Source of the DNA: DASUPK01 sp963819715
GTDB taxonomy: Bacteria > Actinomycetota > Thermoleophilia > Solirubrobacterales > 70-9
Assembly: GCA_963819715.1 (NCBI GenBank)
Contig: CAWFXE010000002.1
Location: 1,054,001-1,118,000 of the forward strand
Reading direction: 5' to 3'
Length of the DNA: 64,000 bases
Part shown: positions 41,331 to 49,545 of the stretch, piece by piece
Layout of the letters: each line of letters starts with the position of its first letter
How positions within the stretch are numbered: position 1 is the first letter of the stretch
The notes under the pieces: model-generated
The model's input: the letters and a program-made list of their open reading frames with translations, nothing else
Told to the model about the DNA's origin: nothing
Databases searched by the model: none
Position numbers and translations under genes: made by a program

Positions 41331-41366
41331 TGCGGATAACCCCGGACAGCGGTGCGGATAACCCCG
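41331..41366. promoter_or_regulatory. Two direct repeats TGCGGATAACCCCG, 22 bp apart
   Basis: Identical 14-mers at 41331-41344 and 41353-41366, two helical turns apart, between the divergent zinc-ribbon and dcd genes. Each contains TGCGGATAA, the complement of TTATCCGCA, one mismatch from a DnaA box. They lie upstream of the dcd -10 hexamer (41409). Confidence 0.5.
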
Positions 41367-41408
41367 CATCCAGCGTGTTCCGGGCGCGTGCGTCGCCTAC
41401 GCCCGGAA

Positions 41409-41414
41409 TAGACT
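41409..41414 (+). promoter_or_regulatory. -10 hexamer TAGACT, leaderless-type, for dcd
   Basis: TAGACT ends six nt before the ATG at 41421; no Shine-Dalgarno sequence is present. Confidence 0.5.
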
Positions 41415-41420
41415 GGATCC

Positions 41421-41999
41421 ATGGTCTTGAGCGACCGCACGATCAAGGAGGAAGTGGCCGCAGGCAGGCTCGTCTTCGATCCCTACGACGAGTCCCTCGT
41501 GCAGCCGTCCAGCGTGGACGTGCGGGTCGATCGCAGCTTTCGCGTCTTCAACAACTCGCGCTACCCCTACATAGACGTGCGTGAGCCGATGGAGAACCTG
41601 ACCGAGCTGGTCACGGTCGAGGACGAGGAGCCGTTCGTGCTCCATCCCGGCGAATTCGTCCTGGGCCAGACGCTGGAGCGGGTGAGCCTGCCGGACGACC
41701 TGGTCGCGCGGCTCGAAGGCAAGAGCTCGCTCGGCCGGCTCGGCCTCGTGATCCACTCCACCGCCGGATTCGTCGACCCGGGCTTCGAGGGAAATCTCAC
41801 GCTCGAGCTCTCCAACCTCGCCAACCTGCCGATCACGATCTACCACGGCATGCCGATCGGGCAGATCTCGTTTATGAGGATGGATCGCCCCGTCGAGCAC
41901 GCCTACGGCGCCCAAGCGGCCGGCAGCAAGTACCAGGGGCAGGCGGAACCGACCGCCAGCCGCTTCTACCTCAACTTCCGGGAGCGGGTCCGTAAGTAA
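41421..41999 (+). CDS. dcd: dCTP deaminase
   Basis: 192 aa. Deaminates dCTP (to dUTP, and possibly on to dUMP in bifunctional members). Trimeric dUTPase-like fold: LVQPSSVDVRVDRSFRVF, LEGKSSLGRLGLVIHSTAGFVD with the catalytic Glu in DPGFEGNLTLEL, and MPIGQISFMRMDRP. Followed by tatA. Confidence 0.95.
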   Translation: MVLSDRTIKEEVAAGRLVFDPYDESLVQPSSVDVRVDRSFRVFNNSRYPYIDVREPMENLTELVTVEDEEPFVLHPGEFVLGQTLERVSLPDDLVARLEGKSSLGRLGLVIHSTAGFVDPGFEGNLTLELSNLANLPITIYHGMPIGQISFMRMDRPVEHAYGAQAAGSKYQGQAEPTASRFYLNFRERVRK

Positions 42000-42039
42000 G
42001 GGTTGGGTAAGTGCTGGCGGCCGGCGGCGCGCCTGCCGC

Positions 42040-42045
42040 TAACAT
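42040..42045 (+). promoter_or_regulatory. -10 hexamer TAACAT, leaderless-type, for tatA
   Basis: TAACAT ends eight nt before the ATG at 42054, in a 54-nt gap after dcd. Confidence 0.45.
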
Positions 42046-42053
42046 CCGCGGCA

Positions 42054-42341
42054 ATGCTTCCCAATGTTGGACCGCTCGAGATAGCAGTCGTTCTCATCAT
42101 CGTCCTGATCATCTTCGGGCCGAAGCGCCTTCCGGAGCTCGGCAAGTCGATGGGGCACGGCATCCGCGAGTTCAAGAACTCACTCTCCGGGGAATCCGAC
42201 ACGGATTCCCCGGACGAGAAGAAGCGGGAGCTGGAGGCGAGCCAGCAGACCCCGGTGAGCCAGCCGCAGACGCCCCAGACGGCAGCCGAGAGCCCGGCGG
42301 AGCCGGTCGAGGGCGAGATCGTCTCCGAGAACAAGGCCTAG
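42054..42341 (+). CDS. tatA: Sec-independent protein translocase TatA
   Basis: 95 aa. Short membrane helix (about 7-20: GPLEIAVVLIIVLIIFGP), then the hinge FGPKRLPELGKSMG and an amphipathic helix (GIREFKNSLSG), then a Glu/Gln/Pro-rich tail. The canonical TatA pore-forming layout. Directly precedes tatC. Confidence 0.94.
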   Translation: MLPNVGPLEIAVVLIIVLIIFGPKRLPELGKSMGHGIREFKNSLSGESDTDSPDEKKRELEASQQTPVSQPQTPQTAAESPAEPVEGEIVSENKA

Positions 42342-42344
42342 GCA

Positions 42345-43130
42345 ATGGCCCGGCTAGGGCCGGTCGATTTTGAGGACCGGCTGACTCTCGTCGAACACCT
42401 CGACGAGCTACGAACGCGCATCGTCATCTCGATAGTCGCGTACTCGGTCGCCTTCGGCCTCTGCTTCTGGCAGAACGACAGGCTGCTCGACATCGCCAAC
42501 AACCCCCTGCCGGGCAACAAGACCCCGATCACCTTCGGCATCGCCGAGCCGTTCACCGCCACCGTCACCATCGCGGCCTACGCCGCGCTGGTGATCGCGC
42601 TGCCCGTGATCCTCTACCAGGCCTACGCATTCGTGCTGCCGGCTCTCACCACGCGGGAGAAGCGAGTCGTCGTCCCGTTCCTAATGGGGGTTCCGCTCCT
42701 CTTCGTCGCCGGCGTCGTCTTCGGCTACTTCGTCGTCCTGCCGGCCGCGACCAAGTTCCTCCTCAACTTCAACGACCAGCAGTTCAACATCCAAATCCGG
42801 GCGCGCGACTACTACAGCTTCTTCACCCTGACACTCGGGGTGATGGGGCTGATCTTCCAGCTGCCGATCGGCATCCTCGCGGTGACGAGGCTCGGAATCA
42901 TCACGCCTGAGCAGCTGTCTGCAAACCGCCGCTACGCATACGTCGTCCTGGTCGTCATCGCCGCCCTCTTGCCCGGCACGGACCCTGTGACGATGCTGAT
43001 CGAGGCCGTCCCGTTGCTCCTGCTCTTCGAGCTCAGCGTGCTTCTCGCCAAGGCGGCCGGCAGACCTCCCGAGGCCGCCGTCGATTCCGACATCACCGTC
43101 TCCGAGCCGCCGCCCAGCGGGGCGACGTAG
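42345..43130 (+). CDS. tatC: Sec-independent protein translocase TatC
   Basis: 261 aa, six membrane helices. N-terminal LTLVEHLDELRTRIVIS is the signal-binding TatC motif. Also GIAEPFTATVTIAAYAALVIALPVILYQ, PALTTREKR and the final helices ending PVTMLIEAVPLLLLFELSVLLAK. With TatA it makes the twin-arginine translocon, which the Rieske protein probably uses. Three nt after tatA. Confidence 0.95.
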   Translation: MARLGPVDFEDRLTLVEHLDELRTRIVISIVAYSVAFGLCFWQNDRLLDIANNPLPGNKTPITFGIAEPFTATVTIAAYAALVIALPVILYQAYAFVLPALTTREKRVVVPFLMGVPLLFVAGVVFGYFVVLPAATKFLLNFNDQQFNIQIRARDYYSFFTLTLGVMGLIFQLPIGILAVTRLGIITPEQLSANRRYAYVVLVVIAALLPGTDPVTMLIEAVPLLLLFELSVLLAKAAGRPPEAAVDSDITVSEPPPSGAT

Positions 43131-43149
43131 GCAGCGACCCACGACCCTC

Positions 43150-43155
43150 TAGGCT
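43150..43155 (+). promoter_or_regulatory. -10 hexamer TAGGCT, leaderless-type
   Basis: TAGGCT ends six nt before the GTG at 43162, and the gap to tatC is only 31 nt, so the following gene has its own promoter. Confidence 0.45.
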
Positions 43156-43161
43156 TCCGCC

Positions 43162-44004
43162 GTGCTCTTCGACCTGCAATCACCGCGGCGCCGCCGCGTC
43201 GTCCGCGTCGTCTTCGGCGGCCTTGCGTTGATCTTCGCGATCAGCTTCGTCTTCCTGGGCGTCGGCACCGGCGGGGGAGGCTTCAGCTTCAGCGACCTCT
43301 TCGGAGGAGGCGGTGGAAGCAGCTCGACCGCCTTCGACGGCGACATCAGCACCGCAGAGGCGAAGCTCGCCGCCAATCCCAACGACACGGCGACGCTCGC
43401 CACCCTCGTCCAGCTCCACTACTCGGCCGCCAACGCCAATAGGGACAGCAACGGCGCGCCGACGGACGACGGGGTCCAGCAGCTGCGCGAGGCGGCCGAC
43501 AGCTGGAACAAGTACGTGAAGGCGAGCAACGGGAACCTCTCGCCGTCGGCAGCGATCTACGCGCTCAATACCTTCGACCTGCTCGCACGCGTCGACTTCA
43601 CGGCGGCGCGCACAGACACGAGCGCCACCCAGGCCCTGACCGATATCAACGCGGCCGTGGACGACTGGAACAGCGCGGCCCAGGCGCAGCAGGTGCGGAT
43701 CACCAAGCAGCCGAAGTTGGCGAATTCCAACGCCTACGCAACCCTCGCCCAGTACCTCTACCTCGCGGGAGACACCAAGGGCGGCGACCAGGCCGTGGCG
43801 CAGGCCAAGTCGGCGAAGGGCGCCGCCGACCCCGCGACGATCGACAAGCAGCTCCAATCGTTCAAACAGCTTGGGCAGCAGCTCCAGGCGGCGATCAAGC
43901 AGCTCACCAAACAGCAGTCTCAGACCCAGGGGGCGACGGGCGGCGGCGCGACCGGGGGCAGCTCGGGCAACCCGCTGAATGGCCTGGGCACGGGCGGGCT
44001 CTAG
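43162..44004 (+). CDS. Membrane-anchored TPR-like protein, unknown function
   Basis: 280 aa from GTG 43162. A basic N-terminus (SPRRRRVVR), one membrane helix (about 14-32), then a Gly/Ser-rich linker with GGGGFSFSDLFGGGGG and an extracytoplasmic alpha-helical region (about 55-215) of TPR-like helix pairs: AEAKLAANPNDTATLATLVQLHYSAA and ANSNAYATLAQYLYLAGDT. The tail is Gln- then Gly/Thr-rich, low complexity. No catalytic motif. Confidence 0.8.
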   Translation: MLFDLQSPRRRRVVRVVFGGLALIFAISFVFLGVGTGGGGFSFSDLFGGGGGSSSTAFDGDISTAEAKLAANPNDTATLATLVQLHYSAANANRDSNGAPTDDGVQQLREAADSWNKYVKASNGNLSPSAAIYALNTFDLLARVDFTAARTDTSATQALTDINAAVDDWNSAAQAQQVRITKQPKLANSNAYATLAQYLYLAGDTKGGDQAVAQAKSAKGAADPATIDKQLQSFKQLGQQLQAAIKQLTKQQSQTQGATGGGATGGSSGNPLNGLGTGGL

Positions 44005-44021
44005 CTCCTCGCCACCCTTCC

Positions 44022-44027
44022 TATAAT
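44022..44027 (+). promoter_or_regulatory. -10 hexamer TATAAT for tRNA-Lys
   Basis: Perfect TATAAT 14 nt before the tRNA 5' end; the -35 is not clear. Confidence 0.6.
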
Positions 44028-44041
44028 GCCCGGCTCCACCG

Positions 44042-44114
44042 GGGCCGTTAGCTCAGCTGGTAGAGCAGGAGACTCTTAATCTCAAGGTCACAGGTTCGAT
44101 CCCTGTACGGCCCA
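44042..44114 (+). tRNA. tRNA-Lys (anticodon CTT)
   Basis: 73-nt cloverleaf. Acceptor GGGCCGT/ACGGCCC with discriminator A. D-arm GCTC...GAGC. Anticodon loop CTCTTAA, anticodon CTT, on a stem GGAGA/TCTCA whose outermost pair (G-A) is mismatched. T-arm CAGG-TTCGATC-CCTG. CCA is not encoded. Confidence 0.96.
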
Positions 44115-44155
44115 CTGATCACACCGTTCGCGCCAGTGCAGCGGATGCCGCGGGA

Positions 44156-44410
44156 CTAGCGCGCGACGGCGCGGATGATCAGCAGCAGGAGGATCGATCC
44201 GCCGATCGCGATCAGCCAGGTCCCGAGGTTGAAGAAGTCGTGGATGTGGCCGATGCCGATCGCGCTGGCGATGAAGCCGCCGATCAGGGCGCCGAGGATG
44301 CCGATCGCCGTGGTGCCGATGCAGCCACCGGGCTCGGTGCGGCCGGGGATCACGGCGCGGGCGATCGTGCCGGCGAAGAGACCCAGGATGATCCAGGCGA
44401 TGATTCCCAT
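44156..44410 (-). CDS. GlsB/YeaQ/YmgE-family small membrane protein
   Basis: 84 aa, three membrane helices. Family motifs WIILGLFAGTIARAVIPG, GCIGTTAIGILGALIGGF and WLIAIGGSILLLLIIRAV. Often annotated as transglycosylase-associated and stress-induced; biochemical role unclear. Four nt downstream of the 31-residue reading frame at 44416-44511. Confidence 0.9.
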   Translation of the reverse strand: MGIIAWIILGLFAGTIARAVIPGRTEPGGCIGTTAIGILGALIGGFIASAIGIGHIHDFFNLGTWLIAIGGSILLLLIIRAVAR

Positions 44411-44415
44411 CAGAT

Positions 44416-44511
44416 CTAGCGCTGGCGCGGGGCGGCGTGGTAGCTCAGGTACCAGAGCACGTGACGGGCGGCGCTGACGCCGACATTCACAGGGGAGAGC
44501 AACCTCCGCAT
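44416..44511 (-). CDS. Putative 31-residue protein encoded upstream of the GlsB-like gene
   Basis: Begins MRRLLSPVNVGVSAARHV and ends HAAPRQR: a short hydrophobic/amphipathic stretch with basic ends. Support comes from context: a TAGAGT hexamer ends seven nt before its ATG (44519-44524 on this strand), the spacing of other leaderless promoters here, and its stop lies four nt before the GlsB-like ATG. No homologue is recognised. Confidence 0.4.
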   Translation of the reverse strand: MRRLLSPVNVGVSAARHVLWYLSYHAAPRQR

Positions 44512-44518
44512 GGCCGGA

Positions 44519-44524
44519 ACTCTA
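44519..44524 (-). promoter_or_regulatory. -10 hexamer TAGAGT, leaderless-type
   Basis: TAGAGT on the minus strand, seven nt before the ATG of the 31-codon frame; it would drive that frame and the GlsB-like gene. Confidence 0.4.
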
Positions 44525-44634
44525 TTGGGCCGGGCGGACCCGCGTCTCCGTAGTTGCCACGGATTTGGCTCCACAAGCCGGATTCCCACCCTATTTGCGG
44601 TAGGTCGAACCGGCGCGGCTAGCATGCCCAGCCC

Positions 44635-45357
44635 ATGAAGCTCACTCGCAATCGCAAGCGACGACGCCTGGCGCGGGCCACCGAGCGAAAGGCTGACCGC
44701 GCCACGGTCGCCCTCGCGGTCTTCGCCGCGGGGTCCCTCGGGACTCTGGTGACGGGCGAGGTGCTCCGGTTGGCGCGCCGTCGCCGCGAGAGCCGGGAGG
44801 CCGAGACGCCGGAGACGATCGCCGAGGCGGCCGGACAGGCGACCCGGGACACCCTCGCCGTCGCGCGGCGCGGGATCATCGCCACGCCCCATCACGAGAC
44901 CGTCCTCTTCAACATCCTGCAGGGGTTCCTCGGCGCGTTCGCCTTCGCCCGGCTCGCTACCTGGGGGATCCGCCAGTCCTGGTGGCCCTCGGGTGACATC
45001 CACGTCAGCGGGCGCCACATCCACCACTTCGTTCCGGGGATCGTCCTCGCCTTCGGCTCCGGGATCGCCGCGCTGACGACTCGCGACGAGGGTGTGGAGT
45101 CCGCGCTGGCGATCCCGTTCGGCGCCGGCATGGGCCTGACGATGGACGAGGCGGCCCTGCTGCTCGACCTGCGCGACGTCTACTGGACGCGGCAGGGGCT
45201 GCTCAGCGTGCAGGTCAGCCTCGGTGTGACCGCGACGCTCGCGGCGACGATCCTCGGCCTGCGGATGCTCCGCCGCGGAGAGGAGAGGGGAATCGAGGAG
45301 GGGCTGATCCCGACGCTCGGGGAGCACGGCATGCGCTCGACGGGAGCGCTCGCCTAG
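44635..45357 (+). CDS. Conserved polytopic membrane protein with HIHH motif, unknown function
   Basis: 240 aa. A very basic N-terminus (NRKRRRLARATERK), one membrane segment (about 25-45), a charged cytoplasmic stretch, then three more hydrophobic segments (about 95-120, 135-155, 190-215). Conserved-looking blocks: WWPSGDIHVSGRHIHHFVPG and GAGMGLTMDEAALLLDLRDVYW, with clustered His, Asp and Glu that could bind a metal. TAGCAT lies 9 nt before the ATG. Family name not known to me. Confidence 0.75.
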   Translation: MKLTRNRKRRRLARATERKADRATVALAVFAAGSLGTLVTGEVLRLARRRRESREAETPETIAEAAGQATRDTLAVARRGIIATPHHETVLFNILQGFLGAFAFARLATWGIRQSWWPSGDIHVSGRHIHHFVPGIVLAFGSGIAALTTRDEGVESALAIPFGAGMGLTMDEAALLLDLRDVYWTRQGLLSVQVSLGVTATLAATILGLRMLRRGEERGIEEGLIPTLGEHGMRSTGALA

Positions 45358-46668
45358 CTACGCGGCGGCACGGAGGCGCGGCTCGGCCTCCTTGCCCATC
45401 CAGATGACCTGATCGCGGCCAGGGCCAACCCCGACCAGGCGAACCGGGACCCCAAGGTGGTCAGAGATCGCCTCCAGGTAGTCGCGCGCCTCGGATGGAA
45501 GGTTCTTCTCGTGCCGGCAGTCGCCGATGTCGCCCTCGAAGCCGGGCAGCTCCTCGTACTCGGGCTCGACGCTGTGGATGATCGACTGGTGGTAGGGGAA
45601 CTCGTCGAAGACGGCGCCGTCGGGATGGCGGTAGCGGGTGCAGACGCGGAGCGGATCGATGCCTGAGAGGACGTCGAGCTTGGTGACGGCGAGTGCCGTC
45701 ATGGTGTTCAGGCGGACGGCGTACCGGAGCGCGACCAGATCGAGCCAGCCACAGCGCCTCGGCCGCCCGGTGGTCGTTCCCAGCTCGCCGCCCCGTTCTC
45801 GCAGCAGGTCGCCCAGGTCGTCCTCGAGCTCCGTCGGGAATGGACCGGCGCCGACGCGCGTCGCGTAGGCCTTGGCGATCCCCCAGATCTCGTCGATGTC
45901 GCGCGGACCGACGCCGGCGCCGATGCACGCTGCTCCGGCGACCGGGTTCGACGACGTGACGAAGGGATAGGTGCCGTGGTCGAGGTCGAGCATGATCCCC
46001 TGAGCCCCCTCGAAGAGGACGGTGTGATCTGCGTCAAGAGCGTCCCAGCAGAGCTTCGCTGTGTCGGCGATGTGCGGCTCGAGACGGTGGCCGTAGGTGA
46101 GGTAGGCCTCGACCATGGTGTGGAGGTCGAGCTCGGGGTCCTTGGCGAAGGGGCGCAGCATCTGCTGTTTCGGGTCCATCGCGGTCGTGATCTTCTTGCG
46201 GAGGATCTTCGCGTCGAGCAGGTCCTGGACGCGGATGCCGAGGCGGGAGGCCTTGTCCGCGTAGGCCGGGCCGATCCCGCGCCGCGTCGTACCGATCTCG
46301 AGCTTGCCGAGCTTCAACTCCCCGGCCGTGTCGAGCTTCACGTGGTAGGGCATGATCACGTGCGCATTCGCCGAGATCCGCAGGCCGCTTACGTCGATGC
46401 CGCGGTGCCGCAGTCCCTCGATCTCCCCAGTCAGCACGCCAGGATCGATCACGACGCCGTTGCCGATCGCGCAGATCTTGCCCGGGTAGAGGATCCCGGA
46501 CGGGATCAGGTGGAACTTGAAGGTCTCACCGTCGCGGATGATCGTATGCCCGGCGTTGTTGCCGCCCTGAAACCGGATCACGACGTCCGCCTGCTCCGCG
46601 AGCAGGTCGGTGACCTTGCCCTTCCCTTCGTCGCCCCACTGGGCGCCGACTATGACGAGACCTGGCAT
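45358..46668 (-). CDS. purA: Adenylosuccinate synthetase
   Basis: GTP-dependent ligation of IMP and aspartate in AMP synthesis. 436 aa from ATG 46668 (MPGLVIVGAQWGDEGKGKVTD, catalytic Asp and P-loop). Also GGNNAGHTI, GTTRRGIGPAYADK, LFEGAQGIMLDLDHGTYPFVTSSN, and TTTGRPRRCGWLDL. Longer upstream codons overlap the cupin gene and are not family-like. Converges with the membrane-protein gene at 45357 with no gap. Confidence 0.97.
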   Translation of the reverse strand: MPGLVIVGAQWGDEGKGKVTDLLAEQADVVIRFQGGNNAGHTIIRDGETFKFHLIPSGILYPGKICAIGNGVVIDPGVLTGEIEGLRHRGIDVSGLRISANAHVIMPYHVKLDTAGELKLGKLEIGTTRRGIGPAYADKASRLGIRVQDLLDAKILRKKITTAMDPKQQMLRPFAKDPELDLHTMVEAYLTYGHRLEPHIADTAKLCWDALDADHTVLFEGAQGIMLDLDHGTYPFVTSSNPVAGAACIGAGVGPRDIDEIWGIAKAYATRVGAGPFPTELEDDLGDLLRERGGELGTTTGRPRRCGWLDLVALRYAVRLNTMTALAVTKLDVLSGIDPLRVCTRYRHPDGAVFDEFPYHQSIIHSVEPEYEELPGFEGDIGDCRHEKNLPSEARDYLEAISDHLGVPVRLVGVGPGRDQVIWMGKEAEPRLRAAA

Positions 46669-46722
46669 GACCAGGGGATTATGAGCTAGACGTAGGCTGA
46701 CTGAACGACCAAGGAGGCGTGA

Positions 46723-47082
46723 ATGAACGACAAGGCCAACCTCGAGGAAAAGCTCGGGATGCTGCAGGAGCTTTGGGCGCCGGGCATCGTCGGCTACCTG
46801 AACGACTACAAGCTGATCGTCGTCAAGGTCAAGGGCGAGTTCGTCTGGCACAAGCATGACGAGACGGACGACTTCTTCCTGGTGCTCAAGGGGCATCTGA
46901 CGATCCAGCTCCGCGACCGGGACGTCGAGCTCGACCCGGGTGAGCTCTTCGTCGTGCCGCGGGGTATCGAGCACTGCCCGAAGGCCGACGAGGAGGCACA
47001 CGTGCTCGTCATCGAGCCACGGGAGACGGTCAACACCGGCAACGCCGGGGGAGACCTGACTGCGGAGCCGGTCGAGATCTGA
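46723..47082 (+). CDS. Cupin-domain protein
   Basis: 119 aa single-domain cupin. Metal-site motifs: KVKGEFVWHKHDETDDFF (G-x5-H-x-H-x3-E variant) and PGELFVVPRGIEHCPKADEE. The ATG follows an AAGGAGG site with ideal spacing. It resembles small uncharacterised cupins often annotated as mannose-6-phosphate isomerase-like; the substrate is unknown. Confidence 0.88.
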   Translation: MNDKANLEEKLGMLQELWAPGIVGYLNDYKLIVVKVKGEFVWHKHDETDDFFLVLKGHLTIQLRDRDVELDPGELFVVPRGIEHCPKADEEAHVLVIEPRETVNTGNAGGDLTAEPVEI

Positions 47083-47090
47083 GGCCAGCC

Positions 47091-47861
47091 TCAGTGGTCG
47101 AGAGGCCCGAGCGTGGAGCCGCCGCTCTCTCCCAATGAGGTCGCGACGTCGGCCGAGACCTGCATGCGGCGGTCGTCGCCGAAAAGCAGAACCGGATCCC
47201 CGCAGATGTCGACGAGCCGAGAGACGATGCGGGTGCCGAGCTGCTTCTCGAGTTCGTCGTCCTCGTAGTTGCTCGTCACGATCAGCGACCGCTGACGCTC
47301 GTAGCGCTCGTTGATCAGCGCGTAGAGCTGCTCGAGGACCCACTCCGTCTGCTTCTCCGAGCCGAGATCGTCGAGATGGAGCAGATCCACGGTAGCCAGG
47401 CGCTCAAACAGGTCGGAGTAGGACTGCTCGCCGGTCTCTGCGTCGAAGGTGCGGCGAATGCGGGCCAGGAGCTTCGGCAGCGAGTAGATCGCGACGGAAT
47501 GACCGGCCTCCAACGCTGTGCGGGACATCAGCATGGCCAGCGTCGTCTTGCCCGTTCCCGAATTGCCGAAGAACCACATCCCGCGACCGTTGTCGAGGTT
47601 CTCGTCCAGGTCTGAGCAGAAATCTCGGACGCGCTTCACGACGAAGTCGTCGATCTGCGTCACAGGAGGACGGTCGAAGGAGACTCCGCGGTACTTGGCG
47701 GGTATCACGGAGTCGATTCCTCGCAGCCGCGCCTTGGCGACCATGCGCGAGCGGCAGTCGCAGGGCCGGGCGACGTCCTCGGGGCCGAGGATCCAGCCCG
47801 ACCCGTCGCAGATGCCCAGGCGGCAGGGCTGGCGATCACTGGAGGGCGAGTGGATCGCCAC
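47091..47861 (-). CDS. DnaI/DnaC-type helicase-loader ATPase
   Basis: 256 aa AAA+ ATPase. The N-terminal zinc-binding pattern CRLGICDGSGWIL...RPCDC (C13, C18, C34, C36) is typical of DnaI-like loaders. Walker A MWFFGNSGTGKTTLAML (about 95-111), Walker B LLHLDDLGSEK, sensor segment SLIVTSNYEDDEL, Arg region LGTRIVSRLVDIC. The GTG start abuts the dnaB stop without a gap, so it is expressed with dnaB and probably delivers that helicase. The same chromosome carries dciA, the alternative loader. Confidence 0.87.
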   Translation of the reverse strand: MAIHSPSSDRQPCRLGICDGSGWILGPEDVARPCDCRSRMVAKARLRGIDSVIPAKYRGVSFDRPPVTQIDDFVVKRVRDFCSDLDENLDNGRGMWFFGNSGTGKTTLAMLMSRTALEAGHSVAIYSLPKLLARIRRTFDAETGEQSYSDLFERLATVDLLHLDDLGSEKQTEWVLEQLYALINERYERQRSLIVTSNYEDDELEKQLGTRIVSRLVDICGDPVLLFGDDRRMQVSADVATSLGESGGSTLGPLDH

Positions 47862-49319
47862 CTATCCCTCCTCGGCGAACGGGTCCGAGTCGGCGAACTG
47901 TCCACCCTCGCTGATGTCCTCGGCCGGCGGGCTCTCTCCGGCGGGCTGCTCGACCGGCTGCTCGCCCCGCGCCCGGTCGGCGAACTTCGGATAGTGCTCG
48001 AGGAACACGAGGTTGACGGTGCCGACAGGTCCGTTCCGGTGCTTGGCGAGAATCAGCTCGGCGCCGCCCGGGTCCTCGGACTCGGCGTTGTAGTAGTCGT
48101 CGCGGTAGAGGAAGCCGACCACGTCGGCGTCCTGCTCGATCGCGCCGGACTCGCGGAGGTCCGAGAGGATCGGCCGCTTGTCGGGGCGCTGCTCAGGAGC
48201 GCGGGAGAGCTGTGAGATGCCGATCACGGGCACGGCGAGCTCCCGGGCGAGGATCTTGAGGCCGCGGCTGAATTGCGAGACCTGCTCGACGCGGTTGGCG
48301 CGCGAGTCGTCGCTTCGCATCAGCTGCATGTAGTCCACGATCACCATGCCGAGGCCGTCGTGGCCGCGCCCCTTCTCCTGGGCATGCAGCCGCCGCGCCT
48401 TGGCCCGCAGCTCCAGCAGTCCGAGGTCGGAGGAGTCGTCGATCCAGAGTGGCGCTGACTCGAGCTGGTTGCAGGCCTTGACGACCTTCGGCCAGTCCTT
48501 CTGCGCCACCTTGCCCTTGCGCAGCCGGTCGGATGAGATGCGCGACTGGGAGCCGATGAAGCGGTGGGCGAGCTCCATCTCGGACATCTCGAGGGAGAAG
48601 AGGGCCACCGGCTTCTGGTGCTTCATGGCGACGTTCTGGGCGAAGTCGCAGACCAGTGTGCTCTTACCCATCGCCGGCCTGGCGGCGATCACGATCAGGT
48701 TGCCGGGCTGGAAGCCGCCGGTCTTGTCGTCGAGGTCGCGGAAGCCGGAGGGGGTCCCGGTGATGTCGGAGGTGCCGGAGGCGAGGGCCTCGAGCTTGTC
48801 GATCTCGTCGTGGAGGATCTCGCCGATCTCGCGGAAGTCGACGGCCCGCTCCTCGTGGGCGACCTGGAAGAGGAGGCGCTCGGCCTGCTCGACCATCTCC
48901 GATGGCTCGCCGTCGCGCTCGGCGACGGACTGCTGGATCGCCTTCGCCGCTTTGTCGAGACGCCGCATCAGCGAGTTCTGCTTGACGATCTGCGCGTAGT
49001 GCTTGGCGCTGCCCGGGGCGGGGACCTTGGCCGCCAGGCTGGCGACGACGTCGCGGCCGCCGATCGCCTCGAGCTGGCCGTGCTGCTCCAGCTGTTCGGA
49101 GACCGTCAGGACGTCGACGGGGTTCGCGTCCTCGTTGAGGCGGATGATCGCCTCGTAGATCGTCCGGTGGCGGTCCCGGTAGAAGTCCTCGGCCTGGAGC
49201 CGGGCGTCGAGCAGCACCGGCTCGATCGTGGACTCCGAGACGAGCATCGCCCCGAGTACGGACTCCTCTGCCTCCAGGTTCTGGGGCGGGACGATGGTGG
49301 GTGTTCCGTTGGTCGCCAA
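47862..49319 (-). CDS. dnaB: Replicative DNA helicase DnaB
   Basis: Hexameric 5'-3' helicase, 485 aa, no intein. N-terminal domain PPQNLEAEESVLGAML; RecA-like domain with DKTGGFQPGNLIVIAARPAMGKSTLVCDFA (Walker A), FSLEMSEMELAHRF, IVDYMQLM (Walker B), ISQLSRAPEQRPDKRPILSDLRESGAIEQDADVVGFLYRD. TTG start at 49319 with GAGGAG five nt upstream. Confidence 0.96.
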   Translation of the reverse strand: MATNGTPTIVPPQNLEAEESVLGAMLVSESTIEPVLLDARLQAEDFYRDRHRTIYEAIIRLNEDANPVDVLTVSEQLEQHGQLEAIGGRDVVASLAAKVPAPGSAKHYAQIVKQNSLMRRLDKAAKAIQQSVAERDGEPSEMVEQAERLLFQVAHEERAVDFREIGEILHDEIDKLEALASGTSDITGTPSGFRDLDDKTGGFQPGNLIVIAARPAMGKSTLVCDFAQNVAMKHQKPVALFSLEMSEMELAHRFIGSQSRISSDRLRKGKVAQKDWPKVVKACNQLESAPLWIDDSSDLGLLELRAKARRLHAQEKGRGHDGLGMVIVDYMQLMRSDDSRANRVEQVSQFSRGLKILARELAVPVIGISQLSRAPEQRPDKRPILSDLRESGAIEQDADVVGFLYRDDYYNAESEDPGGAELILAKHRNGPVGTVNLVFLEHYPKFADRARGEQPVEQPAGESPPAEDISEGGQFADSDPFAEEG

Positions 49320-49500
49320 CTGCTCCTCGGTTTTGCGCAGGGAATCGCCCGGCCGGCGGCCGGGTCTCTCTCAAGTCTGGATACAGGCCCGGCGGATTCC
49401 CAGGTGCCCCGAGTGAAACTAGATCCGCGCGAGCCCGGCTAGAAAATCACAGGAGGCGAGGAGCCGCAGGCAAGTTCGGGCTATTTGCGGCCCGCTTGTT

Positions 49501-49521
49501 TCAGGCACGATTTGTGCCTGA
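49501..49521 (-). terminator. Hairpin between rplI and dnaB
   Basis: TCAGGCAC-GATTT-GTGCCTGA (as read on the plus strand), eight-bp perfect arms, in the 226-nt gap between rplI (stop 49546) and dnaB. No U-tract. It may attenuate or terminate transcription from the ribosomal genes into dnaB. The rest of the gap shows nothing clear. Confidence 0.5.
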
Positions 49522-49545
49522 GTCGGAACCGCCGTTTTTGCGGCC

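Noticed and set aside
46669..47343. N-terminal extension of purA upstream of ATG 46668
   Set aside because: It is antisense to the cupin gene, and MPGLVIVGAQWGDEGKGK is the standard PurA start.
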